64,000 nucleotides of DNA from Prunella strophiata (lineage: Eukaryota > Chordata > Aves > Passeriformes > Prunellidae): positions 12,316,348-12,380,347 of the forward strand of contig JAZBQD010000013.1 of NCBI GenBank assembly GCA_036583965.1, written 5' to 3'. The notes under the pieces were generated by a model that saw nothing but the letters and a program-made list of their open reading frames with translations, ran no database searches and was not told the origin of the DNA. Of this stretch, positions 18,307-29,800 are shown one piece after another. The position numbers and the translations under genes are program-made. Position 1 is the first letter of the stretch, and the number at the start of each line of letters is the position of its first letter.

Positions 18307-18334
18307 CCCAGCTCAGGGGCTGCTGAGTGCAGGA

Positions 18335-18430
18335 GAGATAAGGAGCTGCTGGACAGGGTCCAGCAGAGGCCAAAAGATGATTTGGGGTTTGGAGCATCTC
18401 TTACAAGGACAGACTGCTGGAGCTGCTTTT
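18335..18430 (+). mobile_element. CR1 LINE fragment
   Basis: GGACAGGGTCCAGCAGAGGC, AAAAGATGATTTGGGG and GGAGCATCTCTTACAAGGAC follow the CR1 3' consensus in forward orientation. Short and diverged. Confidence 0.65.
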
Positions 18431-20980
18431 ATACTCCATGTTCTTGGTGTTTAAACCATGTGGTTCAGCCTAGGAGTGATAGCTGAGTAGACATTTAGAA
18501 TGTAGACATCTCTGCTATGGCCTTTTTCCCAGTTTCAGTCTGGCCAAAGCACTTATTTTCACATTTAGCAGAATGGCCTGGACATTTCAGCATTGTTTTC
18601 TACTTGGCCCTGGAAGGGTTGGGCCCACATCCAGGAAGGTACTTAGAATTCGATTTCAGCAGGATATAGATGCTTTATATATTTATAAAGGGTGCTTTCA
18701 TTTAAGATTTGCTGCTCTGTTGGTACCTGTGTACAGTCTGAAGCCTCATCCTCCTCCAGAACAGGTTGGCAGCTGATGATATTTTGGAGGTTCTTAGGAG
18801 GTTTTTGGTTATCTGCCCTCAATTCCACGTTGTGCTTATCCTCTGAGCAGACACTGAATGTCAGCTTCTGGGGCATTTCTTGCACGTTAAGAGCCTCATG
18901 ATACAAAAGGAAATTTGATGATAATTAGCTGTCATGAGTGCTGCTTTCTGTGCCTGGTGTAACTCTTTGATTGCTCCCATTTTGGCATGGCCTTCCCTTG
19001 TGCTGCTTATGGTTCAATGGGTCTTGTTTGTGCAAATTTGGGAACGTTCCTGTTCCTCTGGGTGAATTTCCATGGAGGAATCCCCTCAAAATCCCTTCTC
19101 CAAAGTGCCTGTTGTGAATTCCCATCTGTTCTTCACAGAGTTCAGAGGCCTGTGGTAGTGGCTGTCCTTTGCACGAGGTCAGGACAATTTGGGAAGCTTT
19201 CCTGGTATTTCATTGATATCCTGGCCTGTCTCAATGAACCCATTCCAGGTGCATTTACCTCTCCAAATGCCCAGCTCTTGTGAAATTAGGTGGTATTTCA
19301 CCCTCCTCCTTTAAATAAACGAAACAGTGTCTGCTCAAAGAATACATTGCATCATGGCCTGAAACAGGGATCTCAGCCACACTCAACTTCTTAGTGAGGA
19401 GAGCTGGGAGGTTTCTAGAAAGGTCCTGTGGTGAGGGTCTCACTGTGCAGAGAAAGCATGAGTGTGCTTCTCTATTTCCTCATCTGCACCAAAAACTGTG
19501 TAAGTTGTCTTACTCAGGGATTTAACAATAGTTTGAACAGTGTTTACAAAAAATTGGGGGCTACTAGGTGTCTGAGTTTTAGCAGATGGCAGGGTTCTTT
19601 CTTTTAAAATCATTATGTTCAAAGAAGTGGCATGGCCTTAAAGAAAGCCAGCTGATATTACAGTTCTTAACCTCACTGACCCTTATATTTCTGTCTTTGC
19701 TTCCTCTCACAGCCTCAGCCTGTCATAGCTGATCTCTTTATGGCCAATTGTCATTTTAGGCCTTTTATCCTTAATGTCCTCCTCATGAGGTTTTTCTTGC
19801 AATGTGTCAATGATTCTTTTCTTATTTTCTTTTTCCTTTTCCTTCTTTTTCCCTTTCTGCAAACACCTTTGATTTTGATTCTGGTTACTTGTACTCCTGA
19901 CACCATATAGAAGTTGCAGAAATCATGGACATCAAATGAGCCAGGAATTTCTTATTCTTATCCAGACTCATTAACCAGCTGGCTGATGCTCTGAATGTAG
20001 GATTAAAATTTTTTTTTTTCCAAAATCTTTAGCTATCCTAATCCAGTTGTTGGTTCAAGGGATCATGGTCAGGCCTCGGCGTATTGCAGAGATTGCCCTG
20101 AGGTGTTATTACAACACTTTTATCTACAGATCCTGGCATTTCATCACTCAGTTTAGTCTTGCAGGTGACTCTAGGTTACCTCAGAGCCTCACTGGGGCAG
20201 TGCCATCAGCAGCATTATTGCTGCTCTTCAGCTCTAAAGCACCTTTTGAACGGCCCCTAATCTAATCTGAGGCAGAAAACATGATTTCATTTCTACCCTG
20301 TTATTACTATTAGCAGGCATAAGGCAAGGCTTAAAAAGATTTGGAAATGGACAATTCTGGTTAATCTTATTCAGGCTATTTTCCTCTGGCTGTCCTAATC
20401 TAGTCTCCAAACTAATTGCAGTAGTCACTGCAGTCCTGTTAATGCCCATTTTCTCATTAAAGGTTTGTTTAATTTTCCTTCTTTTACTTCTGGTTTTTCC
20501 AAAGTCACTTTTGAAAGAGGGTAAAACTGGTTTGGATAAGGGAAAATTGGAATGAAGGTAGGGAACTTGGATGCATAACCCCCTCTTAAGTAAGGATACA
20601 ATAAGGAGAAAGTGCTGCTAATAAGGGAGAAAGTGCTACCAGGCTTTCCTAAAAGCCCAGTTTTATCAGCAAATCCATCACTCCCCTTCCTCCCTGAGCT
20701 GTAACTGGGTCAGTCCTTTCTAAATTATACCTTTTTCAGCTCAGCGAGAGGATTTTTGGGTCCCCTCTCAGGCGATTTAGCTGCTCATTTTCTTTTTAGG
20801 AGTACAGGTTGCTTTGGGTGGGAGAAAGCGGCACTTTTGCTGCTGCTTTTAGGAGGAAACACTTGGCAGAAAGGGGATTTGAGACATTAGAAATGGGCTG
20901 CTCGGGAGGGTGGGGAATGACCGGCCTGGAGGCGTTTCAGGAAAGGTTGCACGAGGCGCTCACTGCCGAGGGTGGTGTTG
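18431..20980. other. Intergenic DNA with decayed coding-like stretches
   Basis: No intact gene. Minus-strand stretches 18643-18906 and 19707-19930 stay open with protein-like composition (the latter begins FLQLLYGV, is Lys/Glu-rich, and lacks an ATG). They may be remnants of an old element or retrocopy, but I do not recognise the source. Confidence 0.4.
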
Positions 20981-21470
20981 AGTCACAGGTTGGAATCGAT
21001 GCCCTCCGGCGTCTTTCCCAGCCGAATCGATTCGGTGACTGCGCTTTTTTATCCCAAAACGGGCAATTTCGGCATCGCCGCCGCGCTGAGGGGAGCGGCC
21101 CCTCCCGCCGAGCGGCATGAGAGCGCTGCTCTGATTGGGCACACCTCCCCCCGATCCGGCCGCTCATTGGTCGGCGGGGAGAGGGCCTTGAGAAAGCTCT
21201 GCGCCGATTGGTCCGTGCTGGCGTCGGCTCTTCCCCCGTCGGGCCAGCCGCGAGGAGAGCGGGCTCTGGGCTGATGTGGGGCCAGGCGCGCCGCAGCCAA
21301 TCAGGAGCGGCGGCGTCGCGGCCGCCGTGCGCCGCGCGGGATCCGTCCGCAGCGCGGGCCCGCCCGGCCCTGAGGGGCGCGGCGGCGGCGGCGGGCGGGG
21401 CGCGGAGTCACGGCAGCGCTGGGTGGGAAACGCTGCTGCGAGCATCGGGGCCAGCCTGCCGCCCGACACC
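20980..21470. promoter_or_regulatory. Orphan CpG island with four CCAAT boxes
   Basis: CpG-rich DNA with ATTGG at 21134-21138, 21166-21170 and 21207-21211 and CCAAT at 21297-21301, plus GGGCGGGGCG (SP1-type) near 21400. This is a typical NF-Y promoter layout, but no coding exon is attached. It lies 2.3 kb upstream of the AACS ATG and 3.7 kb upstream of BRI3BP on the other side. Confidence 0.55.
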
Positions 21471-21524
21471 GCCCTGTCATCCAAACCAGAGCCCCCAGTG
21501 CCGTGTCAGAGCTTTCCGTAAGCG

Positions 21525-22075
21525 CCGTGATTCCGCCACCTCCCTGGGAAGTACATTCCAGTATCTAAGTACTCTTTTCTGGGAAGAAATTCTGGATGTC
21601 CAACCTAAATCTCTCTCCTGGCGCAGCTTAAGGCTCTGTCATCATGTCCTGTTCTCTGGGAGCAGAGCCCGACCCCCCCGGCTGTCCCCTTCTGTCAGGG
21701 AGTTGTGCAGGGCCACAAAGTCCCCCCTGAACTCCTTTTCTCCAGGCTGAGCCCTTTTCCAGCCTCTCCTGGGGCTCCAGGCCCTTCCCCAGCTGCCTCA
21801 GACCCCTCTGGGGCTCCAGGCCCTTCCCCAGCTCCCTCAGCCCCTCCTGGGGCTCCAGACCCTTCCCCAGCTCCCTCAGACCCTTCTGGGGCTCCAGACC
21901 CTTCCCCAGCTCCCTCAGCCCCTCCTGGGGCTCCAGGCCCTTCCCCAGCTCCGTTCCCTTCCCTGGACTCCCTCCAGCCCCTCCATGTCCTCCCTGACAG
22001 GAGAGGCCCAGGCCTGGGCACAGGACTCCTGTGGCCTCAGCAGAGCACAGGGGTCAGTAGGCAGCCTCACCCTCC
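21525..22075 (-). mobile_element. CR1 LINE fragment with internal tandem expansion
   Basis: CCACCTCCCTGGGAAGTACA, CTCTCTCCTGGCGCAGCTTA and CTCCTTTTCTCCAGGCTGAG match reverse-oriented CR1. Similarity resumes at 21980-22070. Between these, one CR1 segment has been amplified (next entry). Confidence 0.85.
21765..21957. repeat. CR1-derived tandem repeat, about 39-42 bp, 4-5 copies
   Basis: GGGGCTCCAGGCCCTTCCCC followed by AGCTCCCTCAGCCCCTCCT is repeated with small changes. The unit equals the CR1 segment between the SCRS-like CTCAG and the CCAGACCCTTC block, so a minisatellite was born inside a LINE. Confidence 0.85.
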
Positions 22076-22214
22076 TGAGATGTGATCCCCTCAGTAAAAA
22101 TGAGAAATTACAGCTTCGCTTCCAGTCCCAGGCAAGGAGCGCTGCAACCATAGGTGGCATCCACCAGGTGTAATTCTCAGTCTGTCCCACACCTGGCCCT
22201 AAGATCACCCCAGA

Positions 22215-22324
22215 GCAGGGCAGGCTGTTCACTGGGGTAAATGGTGTGGAGGGGCTGAGGCAAAACCCTGGGCAGGCTGCTCATCACCGGGGTAAATGGT
22301 GTGGAGGGGCTGAGGCAAAACCCC
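22215..22324. repeat. Direct duplication of about 52 bp
   Basis: GGGTAAATGGTGTGGAGGGG followed by CTGAGGCAAAACCC occurs twice in tandem with small length differences. Confidence 0.8.
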
Positions 22325-23270
22325 CCTGCCCCTTTTGGGTTGTGAAGTGTTTATGACACTAACAGAGCATTAACCTGTGTGGGTGCATGACATGCAGGCA
22401 ACCAATATCAGCTATTTCTTCCACAGATTGCAGGATGATGGATTCTCCAGGCGGTTTCCCCACCACAGGCTGCAGGTCCCAAGGCCATTGAACCCTCTGG
22501 GACCTGGACACTGCAGCTCCTGCCCTGCCTTCTCCCTTATCTCTGTGCTTGGCAGGTGTCCGGCCATGGATTTCACACTTCCACTGACCTCTGAGTGCTG
22601 CCAAGGCGAGGGAGGCACGTCGGGCAGATAATGTGTTCCCATTCCACCTCCCCGAGTCCCTTAGGCTCTGGGGAGAGTTATTTAAAAATACACCAGATTT
22701 AAGGTCTGTCTCAAGGCAAAAATTGGGGATTGTTTAAATCACATTTCTACGGCTTTCAAATTTAATAAAGGAGCTGTATTCTGGTAGCACAAACATCTAA
22801 GTGACACGTAGAGCAAGTATACAATCTACTACACTTCTTTTACTTTCATATACAGTATGCCTGTGCAATTTCCCATCAAATTCCCATTTTTGAGGTTTCC
22901 ATGAATTAGAAGCAAAACCATGACCTTGAAAATAAGTTACATAAGCAGCATGGGTACACCGTGAATCGTGGAGTTTTTTAGGTTCTCCAAGACCCTTAAA
23001 GATCATGGACTAGCAGTGAATTCCACGTTAAGTGCTTTATTACCACCGATTCCCGGCTGACCTCGATGGTCACTAGCAAAGCCCACATTTAGAAAGCAGA
23101 GCAGCAACATTAAGTTTTAATCCAAGGTGCAAGGCTGTGTAGGCTGGGAGCGTTACACAAGCGCAGCTGGGATGGCGAGGCCACGGAGAAACGCGTTTCT
23201 TGCCTCATTTTTGGGTCAAAGACACTTGTTGCTCCTTCTCCAGCCCTCCTTGGGGGGAAATAAAACAAAC
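22325..23270. other. Intergenic DNA upstream of AACS
   Basis: No gene recognised. An AATAAA occurs on the plus strand near 22763 and one on the minus strand near 23038, without supporting coding sequence. Confidence 0.5.
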
Positions 23271-23462
23271 AAACAAACAGCGGCGGTGATTTTGCGGTGA
23301 TTTTGCGGCGATGCGGTGGAGAGCGCGGCGGTTCCTCCCGGTGCCCACGCGGCGCCCGGTGACCTTTAGAGGTGACAGGGACCGCGCGGCGGCGGCCGGG
23401 CGGCCGCTGCCCCATTCATCCCGCACGGCCCGCGCCCTCCCCGCGCCCCGGTGACCCCGCCG

Positions 23463-23536
23463 CTCCCCGCCCGTCCCCGCTGTGCCCTGTCCCCGCTGTC
23501 CCCGCTGTCCCCGCTGTCCCCGGTCCCCGCTGTCCC
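23463..23536. repeat. CCCCGCTGT short tandem repeat
   Basis: Six to seven copies of a 9-10 bp GTCCCCGCT unit in the CpG island upstream of AACS. Confidence 0.8.
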
Positions 23537-23747
23537 CACCGCCCCCTCGGCGGGCGGGGCGGGGCGCGCCGCCCCGCACTTTTCTCTGCGGCGGAAGGTT
23601 ACGGAGTGATGCGATCGGCGGCGCCTTTAAAGCGTGCGCACGGAGGAGGGGCCGCAGTCAGCGCCGGGGCGCGGTGGCAGCGGTGCGGTTCAGCCGTGAG
23701 GGTGCCTGCGGGACGGACGGTGCTCGCCTCGCTCCGCTGCCGCCGCC

Positions 23748-23865
23748 ATGTCCCGGGAGCCCGAGATCATGGAGTCGCAGGTGATGTGGGAGCCTGACAC
23801 GAAGCGCAACACCCACATGGACCGGTTCCGCGCCGCTGTGGCTAGCAGCTGTGGGCTCCGCCTGG
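23748..23865 (+). CDS. AACS: AACS coding exon 1
   Basis: Encodes [20 protein letters not shown] and [19 protein letters not shown]. It aligns with human from QVMWEPDSKKN on; the human N-terminus is five residues longer. Donor CTGG|GTGAGC, phase 1. Confidence 0.96.
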
Positions 23866-26800
23866 GTGAGCTGCTGGGCGGGGGCAGGCGGGCGCTTCCC
23901 GGGGCCGTGCTCGGGCTGTGGGGGCCGGCAGGCGCTGCCTCCACCGTGGGCCCGCGGCAGGTGTGAGGCCCGTCCGTGTGCCGCTCAGGGCTCGGTGCCC
24001 GTGGGTGCCCGGGGGCAGGTGGGTCGGAGCTGCGGGCGGGATGCTCTGCTCGAGCCCCAGCCGCAGGCCTCGGGGGCAGCATCCGCTGCTGTGAAGGTAT
24101 GTACAGATGGGAAAGGCAAACAGCCTTATCTGCGCCTGCTGCTGCGGCTGGATGTCAGCCCAGGCAGCGCTACCTGCGGCGGCTCCCGGTGTGCGCGGAC
24201 GTCTGGGAGCGGCCCCGGAGTGACTGAGTGTTTTAAAGGGATGCGGGGAGGCGGGATCACTGTCGCCATGGCTGAGGTGAGTGCGAGCCTTAGCGTGATC
24301 TTTCAGCAGCACAGGCGTGTCACAGTGGAGTTATGGCCATTTCAATATGAGGAGTATATCTCTTACAATAGTCAGGTATACTGGGAGGCGAATGGTGATG
24401 CATAAGCCTGTTCAGTGGTGGAAGGTAAGGGGGTTTTGCTGTGCATCTTCAGCGCCTTTTGAACTGCCATCCCTACTGTGTGCTTGTTCAGAAATACCTG
24501 TGTGACTGTGGAGAGGTGTGTAGTTCTTTGGCTTGGAAACAACCTGTTGCCTCTGAAGTGAGGCCTGCTCTGAGCAGGGGTTTGATGTCCAGAGGTGTTT
24601 CCAACTCAATGTTTTTTCCATAGCTGCTGGCTGTAGGTTCCTGTGTCTCCAGGCTGTCAGGAGTCAGTGGTGCTGGCTCTGTGGGCTCAGCTACATCATG
24701 GGCTGGGTAAACTTCAGTGCATGTGGAAGTCAAACCCTTCAGTTCTGCCTAGTTTGTTTTAGATTGTTCTCACTAAGTATTTGGGGCCCAAGTTGCTTGT
24801 GTAGCTTTCCTGTAATCATTTGTCTGATGGAGGGTGAAAGGAGTAGTTTTGGCAAGTGACTTGAAGTTTGTCAGGCTAGTATAGGTGCCAGTGGTGTGAG
24901 CAGACACGTTCTGGAGTGGTGGCAGTGTCAGTAGTGCTTCTGGCAGCTCATGTCTAGGAAACATCTCCTTACCTTGATTACTGTGTGGGTAAGCCAGGTC
25001 ATTATTTTGGTTGCTGGTGATTTGCCATTGCAATCCAGGTGTGTAGTGTCTTAACTCTCCTGCTGAATGGGAAGCAAGCTAATCCAGGGTTTTAGGCAGC
25101 TCCTGAGTGGAATGATGTAACTGGTGCACATATGATCAGGAGCAAGTGCAGTTTCAGATGGGCTGCCTGTGTTTATGGCTGAAACAACCAGAACACTTTC
25201 CATCCCACTTGGGAGTGGCTTTCTCTGTTGGAAGGTGGACTCCTGTGTATATTTAGAAACCTTTGTCAGCTTCCATTAGGCTTGCACTGGTGCTCATTGG
25301 TGTGAGTGCTGTTCACAACAAAGAGTGGATGCTCTCCAGCATTAAGATGTGGATTCTCTTGAGGAGAGCTGAGGGCAATATAGTCCCTTAGACCATGGCT
25401 CTGCCCTGGCAATGTAGTAACAAAATGCAGTGTTTGATTGCCTGAGTAACAGGCCTGTGCCCTGAAGGAGCTGCATGCTGCTGTTTATCTGGAATAAACT
25501 GTATAGACAAACCAGAACAAACTGTTTGTGCTGTAAGAAACTCAATTAGTAGTGACCTGTAGCTTCTTGCATGTATCAAATGATTTGAAGCAGGTGGTAC
25601 AATTGGGTTTGGAAGGAGGGGATGGAAACTTGAATTCTTCTAGTGTCAAGACTTTGTGCAGCTGATGTGTGGAGTAGAGGATAGTGATGAGTAACTCTGG
25701 AGTGTAAAAAGGGTGTGTAGAGGCTGGGATTTAGGCAATGTGTGGATAAAATCTGCATTACACAGAAGAGCCTTTGCCTTGTCTATCAATAATACCATGG
25801 GGATAATCTCACTTTGATGGAAGGGATTATTGATGTGGGAAGAAGATGTGGAAAGGACAGACTGTAGGGAAATAGTTAAGCAGTGGCTCAGTGTGAGTAA
25901 CAGTGCAGAGATGGTTTTGAATGTTTTCTTCTAAAAAGCTGGAAGATGTCCTCCTTCTAGAAAAGGGATTGCAAAGATGACTTTTTCAAGCAATTGGCTG
26001 GTTAACAGGCTGAAAAACCAGAGATAATTGGTGAAAATGCCTTTGAGTGGTTTAGCTGAAAGCATGGAATAGGGAACAGTTGGCAGAGCAGGCAACTTAC
26101 TGTCACTGATGGCAGAAACATTTAATTGGTTGCTGGCATAGCTTCAGATGTTGTGGACATGATGAGGAAATGTCACTTCCAAGCTTGCAATGGGAATTGG
26201 CTTCAGTTATTCATACCTAGAACTGTTTTACACTAAATTTCAGCATTTAGTTTGAGTTGTGGGGTTTGCTATGCATGCTTCAGGTTACCTTATGTGTCTC
26301 ACAATCAGGTAAGACTTCAGCTGCTTATTTGCATGTTTTTAGTGACAGGCCATGGTGTTAATATCTAGCTAGTAAACATCTTGTTTGACTTCATTCATGC
26401 TGTTTCAGCATGAAAAGGTGAGCTGCAGTCTGTCAGACCTCATACTCCCTGGAAATTACCCGTGCTTCCTGTGACACTGATGTTGATGCCACAGTTGGAT
26501 AACAAGTGCCTCTAATCTCAATGTCCCTGAGCTATCAGAGGCCTTTGGCCCCAGACTGGGACCTTACAGCAAATGTCCCTTGTCAGGAAGCCTTGCTTAT
26601 CTTTTGCTGTGTGAAAGTGTCCTGTTGATAGATAGGAAGTGTCAACAAGCAGGACTTGTCTAATCTCCAGCTGCACTGATGGGAGGGGTATTGCAGGGAG
26701 TTATTAGAAAAGGTCACTGTCTCTGTGGTGGCAAATGGCTCATAGCAGTCAGGTGGAGTGATGCCATCTGTTCAGCTGTCCAGGTAGACTCTCTTGGTTC

Positions 26801-29800
26801 TGTAGTCACTTGCTTTGAGCAGAAGTGATCCACTCTAGGGTTAGATTTATCTTCTAATTAATTGTTTTAGCCACCTATTTTCTTTATCTGGGGTGTCCCT
26901 AATTGTAGTTTGTGTAGATCCCTGTGATTCTCTGCATGATGCTGACACACATCTGTTGCTTCCAGCCAACTATGATGATTTGTACCAGTGGTCAGTGGAG
27001 TCCTACTCAGACTTCTGGGCAGAATTCTGGAAGTACAGTAACATCGTCTGCTCTCGCCTCTACGACGAGGTAAGTTCAGTGCTTATCTTACAGCAAGTGC
27101 TACACCAAGGGGAAATAAACTGATGTTACAATCAACCCTTTGACCTCTTCTTAGAACTCTGGGAAGTGATACAAGGAATTGGCCTAGTCCTGAATTTCCT
27201 GGTGTGGTGGATGGTGGTGTTCTGTTGCTGGCACACTTTAGGACAGTGAAACCCTTGAGTTTTGTTGTCCTAAGCAGTTCTGCTGTAGTGTCCTGGTGCT
27301 CTTACACACCTTGTCATTCCTGGCTGCTCGTGGGGAGTGTGTCAGTGCACTGCCTTCTGCCTTAGGATTGTGCTGGTGGAATATCATCCTGGATTTGTGC
27401 ATGCTGGCATTCTGTCAAGTCCATAGTTTGCCTTCCCTGAGTCAGCTTACCTGATAAGCACATGTGTTACACTCTGGCTTTGTAGAACTGGTTATGGAAG
27501 CTCTGCAGTCAGGTGCAGGCTTGAAATATCTCTTGAGGGAATGGTGGTGATTGAACACAGGCACAAGTGGAACACCAGGCAGTGCCACAGAGTCCCTTTG
27601 GAAGGAAGGGGACTCTGCAGATCTTGCCAGTGGAGCCTGGTGTAGGATATCCACATCACCCAGTGCTTTTCCATCTGGGGAAGATGTTGGGCTAATTACT
27701 TGATCAGCTTGATGCAGTGGAACCTTCCTGGGATTTAGTAGGGAGGTCTGGACTTGTCTTAATGCCTGGAGTCCATCTGTTCCAGAACCCTCAGGGTACA
27801 GGCAGTCCTGCAGAGGGGACTGGTCAGTTTCTTTTGGCTTTTCTTGTTTTAATGATTTCTGTACTGATAGGATAGATCAAATGGTTCTTCCTGCCATGGG
27901 AGTATGTGCCCAGGTGTCTTATTTAATGTGACCCACCCTTCAGAAGAGTGAATGCAGCAGGGGTGTAAAACTAGCCTGCTTTCAAGTGTGTGGTCTGAGC
28001 CCTATCAACACTTAAATGTTACATTTTCTGTAGATGCTAGCTCAAACTCTGGGAGCTGTCAGAGTAACTGAGCTGGTCTTTGGTAGCTAGAGGGCTGAAA
28101 AGTTTGATTTGAAGTGTCTTACAGCTTGATCCTGGCTGTCTGCTGGAAGTAAATATTGTTTTGAGGTAAATAAATTTTTTAATAAAACAGAGTTGATTCT
28201 TTTGTTCCCAAGCAGTGAAATAGCTTCTACTTCCACAGGTCATTCTAAGAAAAACAAGTAAGACCTTGTGTACACAGAATAAAAGCAGCCAGGATTTTTT
28301 AATCCTAGTCAAGGGTCTAAGTGGGGGGTGTAGATGTGCTGATGTTACCCTGTAGCAGTTGACATCTGTGTCACCTGTGACAGAACAGAGGAACTTCAGT
28401 GTGCAGAGCTGTGCTGGCAGGGCAGCACTGGCACTGGAATGTCACTTACAAGCAGCTGCTTTTGAATGAAGGATGTGTCTGAATGAGAAGCCTCTGGCAC
28501 CTGTTGGTCCTGTGGAGGGGCCTCTGAGGGAGGGATCAGGTTGTTCTTTTAACAAAGCACCACTGCCCAAGTCTGAGCTTAACTGGGAGTCACAGGTGTT
28601 ACCTGGGCAGGAAATACTGGGGTGTGAGCCCAGCTCCTTGTGCTAGTGGAGCTCTTAGAAGCTCTGTGAAGGGTTGTTTCCTCTTCAGAAAAAAAATAGT
28701 TGTTTTGGATCTTGTCCTGGAAAATGCTGAAAACATTCTGCTCACTTTTCTTCAAGCTGAGGAAGTCAGAAATGAGTCAGTTTTAAGAGCAGCTTCTAAT
28801 TGCTGCAGTAATGTATGTTGGTATAAAAATCATTTGTGCAGCCTGAGTTGATAGAGATGTTGTAACTCAGTTCTTGCCAATTGTTAGGAGCAAAGAGAAT
28901 CTGAGCTCCCTTTTTTAGAAAATACATTTGAAATAAAATAATGCAGTAGTGCACTTCAACATGAGTTTTAACTTAAAAGTTAATTTTAAGATTGCCTCCA
29001 GTAATACATACACTGCTCTCAAAGCAGAAACCATTGGGTTTTCTGGAATGGGATGTATTTTGGGGCTTGCTTGGCTTTCAGAAGAGCCTTTCACTTGGGC
29101 TGAAGGAATGCTGTTTCTAGTAATGTATGTGCAATCCATGAGAGAGAACCTGAGGGTATAAACTGAAGCTTTCAAAAACACAACTGTAAAATAAAGTTTC
29201 TATTTAAAGATTTCCAGAGAAATGTACTGCTGAGCAGCTGAATCACTAAGCAGAGGGACATTTTGGGAAGAATTTAGACCTGGGGCTAATGCTAAGGGGC
29301 TCTTTACCTATCAGTGTTATTTAAGTTAGTCTTAACTGTGACTTATGAAGGGGTAGTTTAATACTTTGAGGCTTAATTGGTTTGGGATGGGGGAAGTTGT
29401 TTCAGCGACTATATTTTTGATTATTTTTTGTTGCATTTTTCAATTCCTTGCATGTCTAAGTGGGGAGTTACTTAATACAGGTTTATTAGCTTGTTGGAGC
29501 CTGTTAATTCTAAAAAATTGAGTACTTGGATAAAAAGCTGGAACTCTTCATTTGCTTTACAATGAATTCATTTGAATTACCATTGTGGGAGCTCCTGCTG
29601 CTGGTCTCTACCCTGTGACTCGTGGTGGGGAAGGGTGGATGCTCACACCTTCCCCACAGGGAGGCTGGGCTGTATGGCCTGGCACAGAGTTCAGATGTGC
29701 TGTAGCTCATTGGGGTGTTCCAGGGACAAACCCCCAGTGTTCCTGAGGTCTGTGTGCATCTCTGCTCTGGGTGTAGTCACAGTGGTTTGTTTTACTTGTG

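Larger units (their letters stand above)
23270..24250. promoter_or_regulatory. AACS: AACS CpG-island promoter
   Basis: CpG-rich from about 23270 through exon 1 into intron 1. An A/T-rich element TTTAAAG (23624-23630) lies about 120 bp upstream of the ATG, followed by the NRF1-like GCGTGCGCAC. The ATG context GCCGCCATGT is near-ideal Kozak. In mammals AACS is controlled by SREBP-2; no clear sterol response element was identified by eye. Confidence 0.65.

Noticed and set aside
21208..21750. Plus-strand frame of 180 codons in the CpG island
   Set aside because: High GC lowers stop frequency. The frame runs straight into CR1 sequence and has no recognisable domain.
22797..22860. let-7-like string (AGTATACAATCTACTACA) on the plus strand near 22817
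   Set aside because: Several mismatches to the let-7 complement and no matching opposite arm for a microRNA hairpin nearby.
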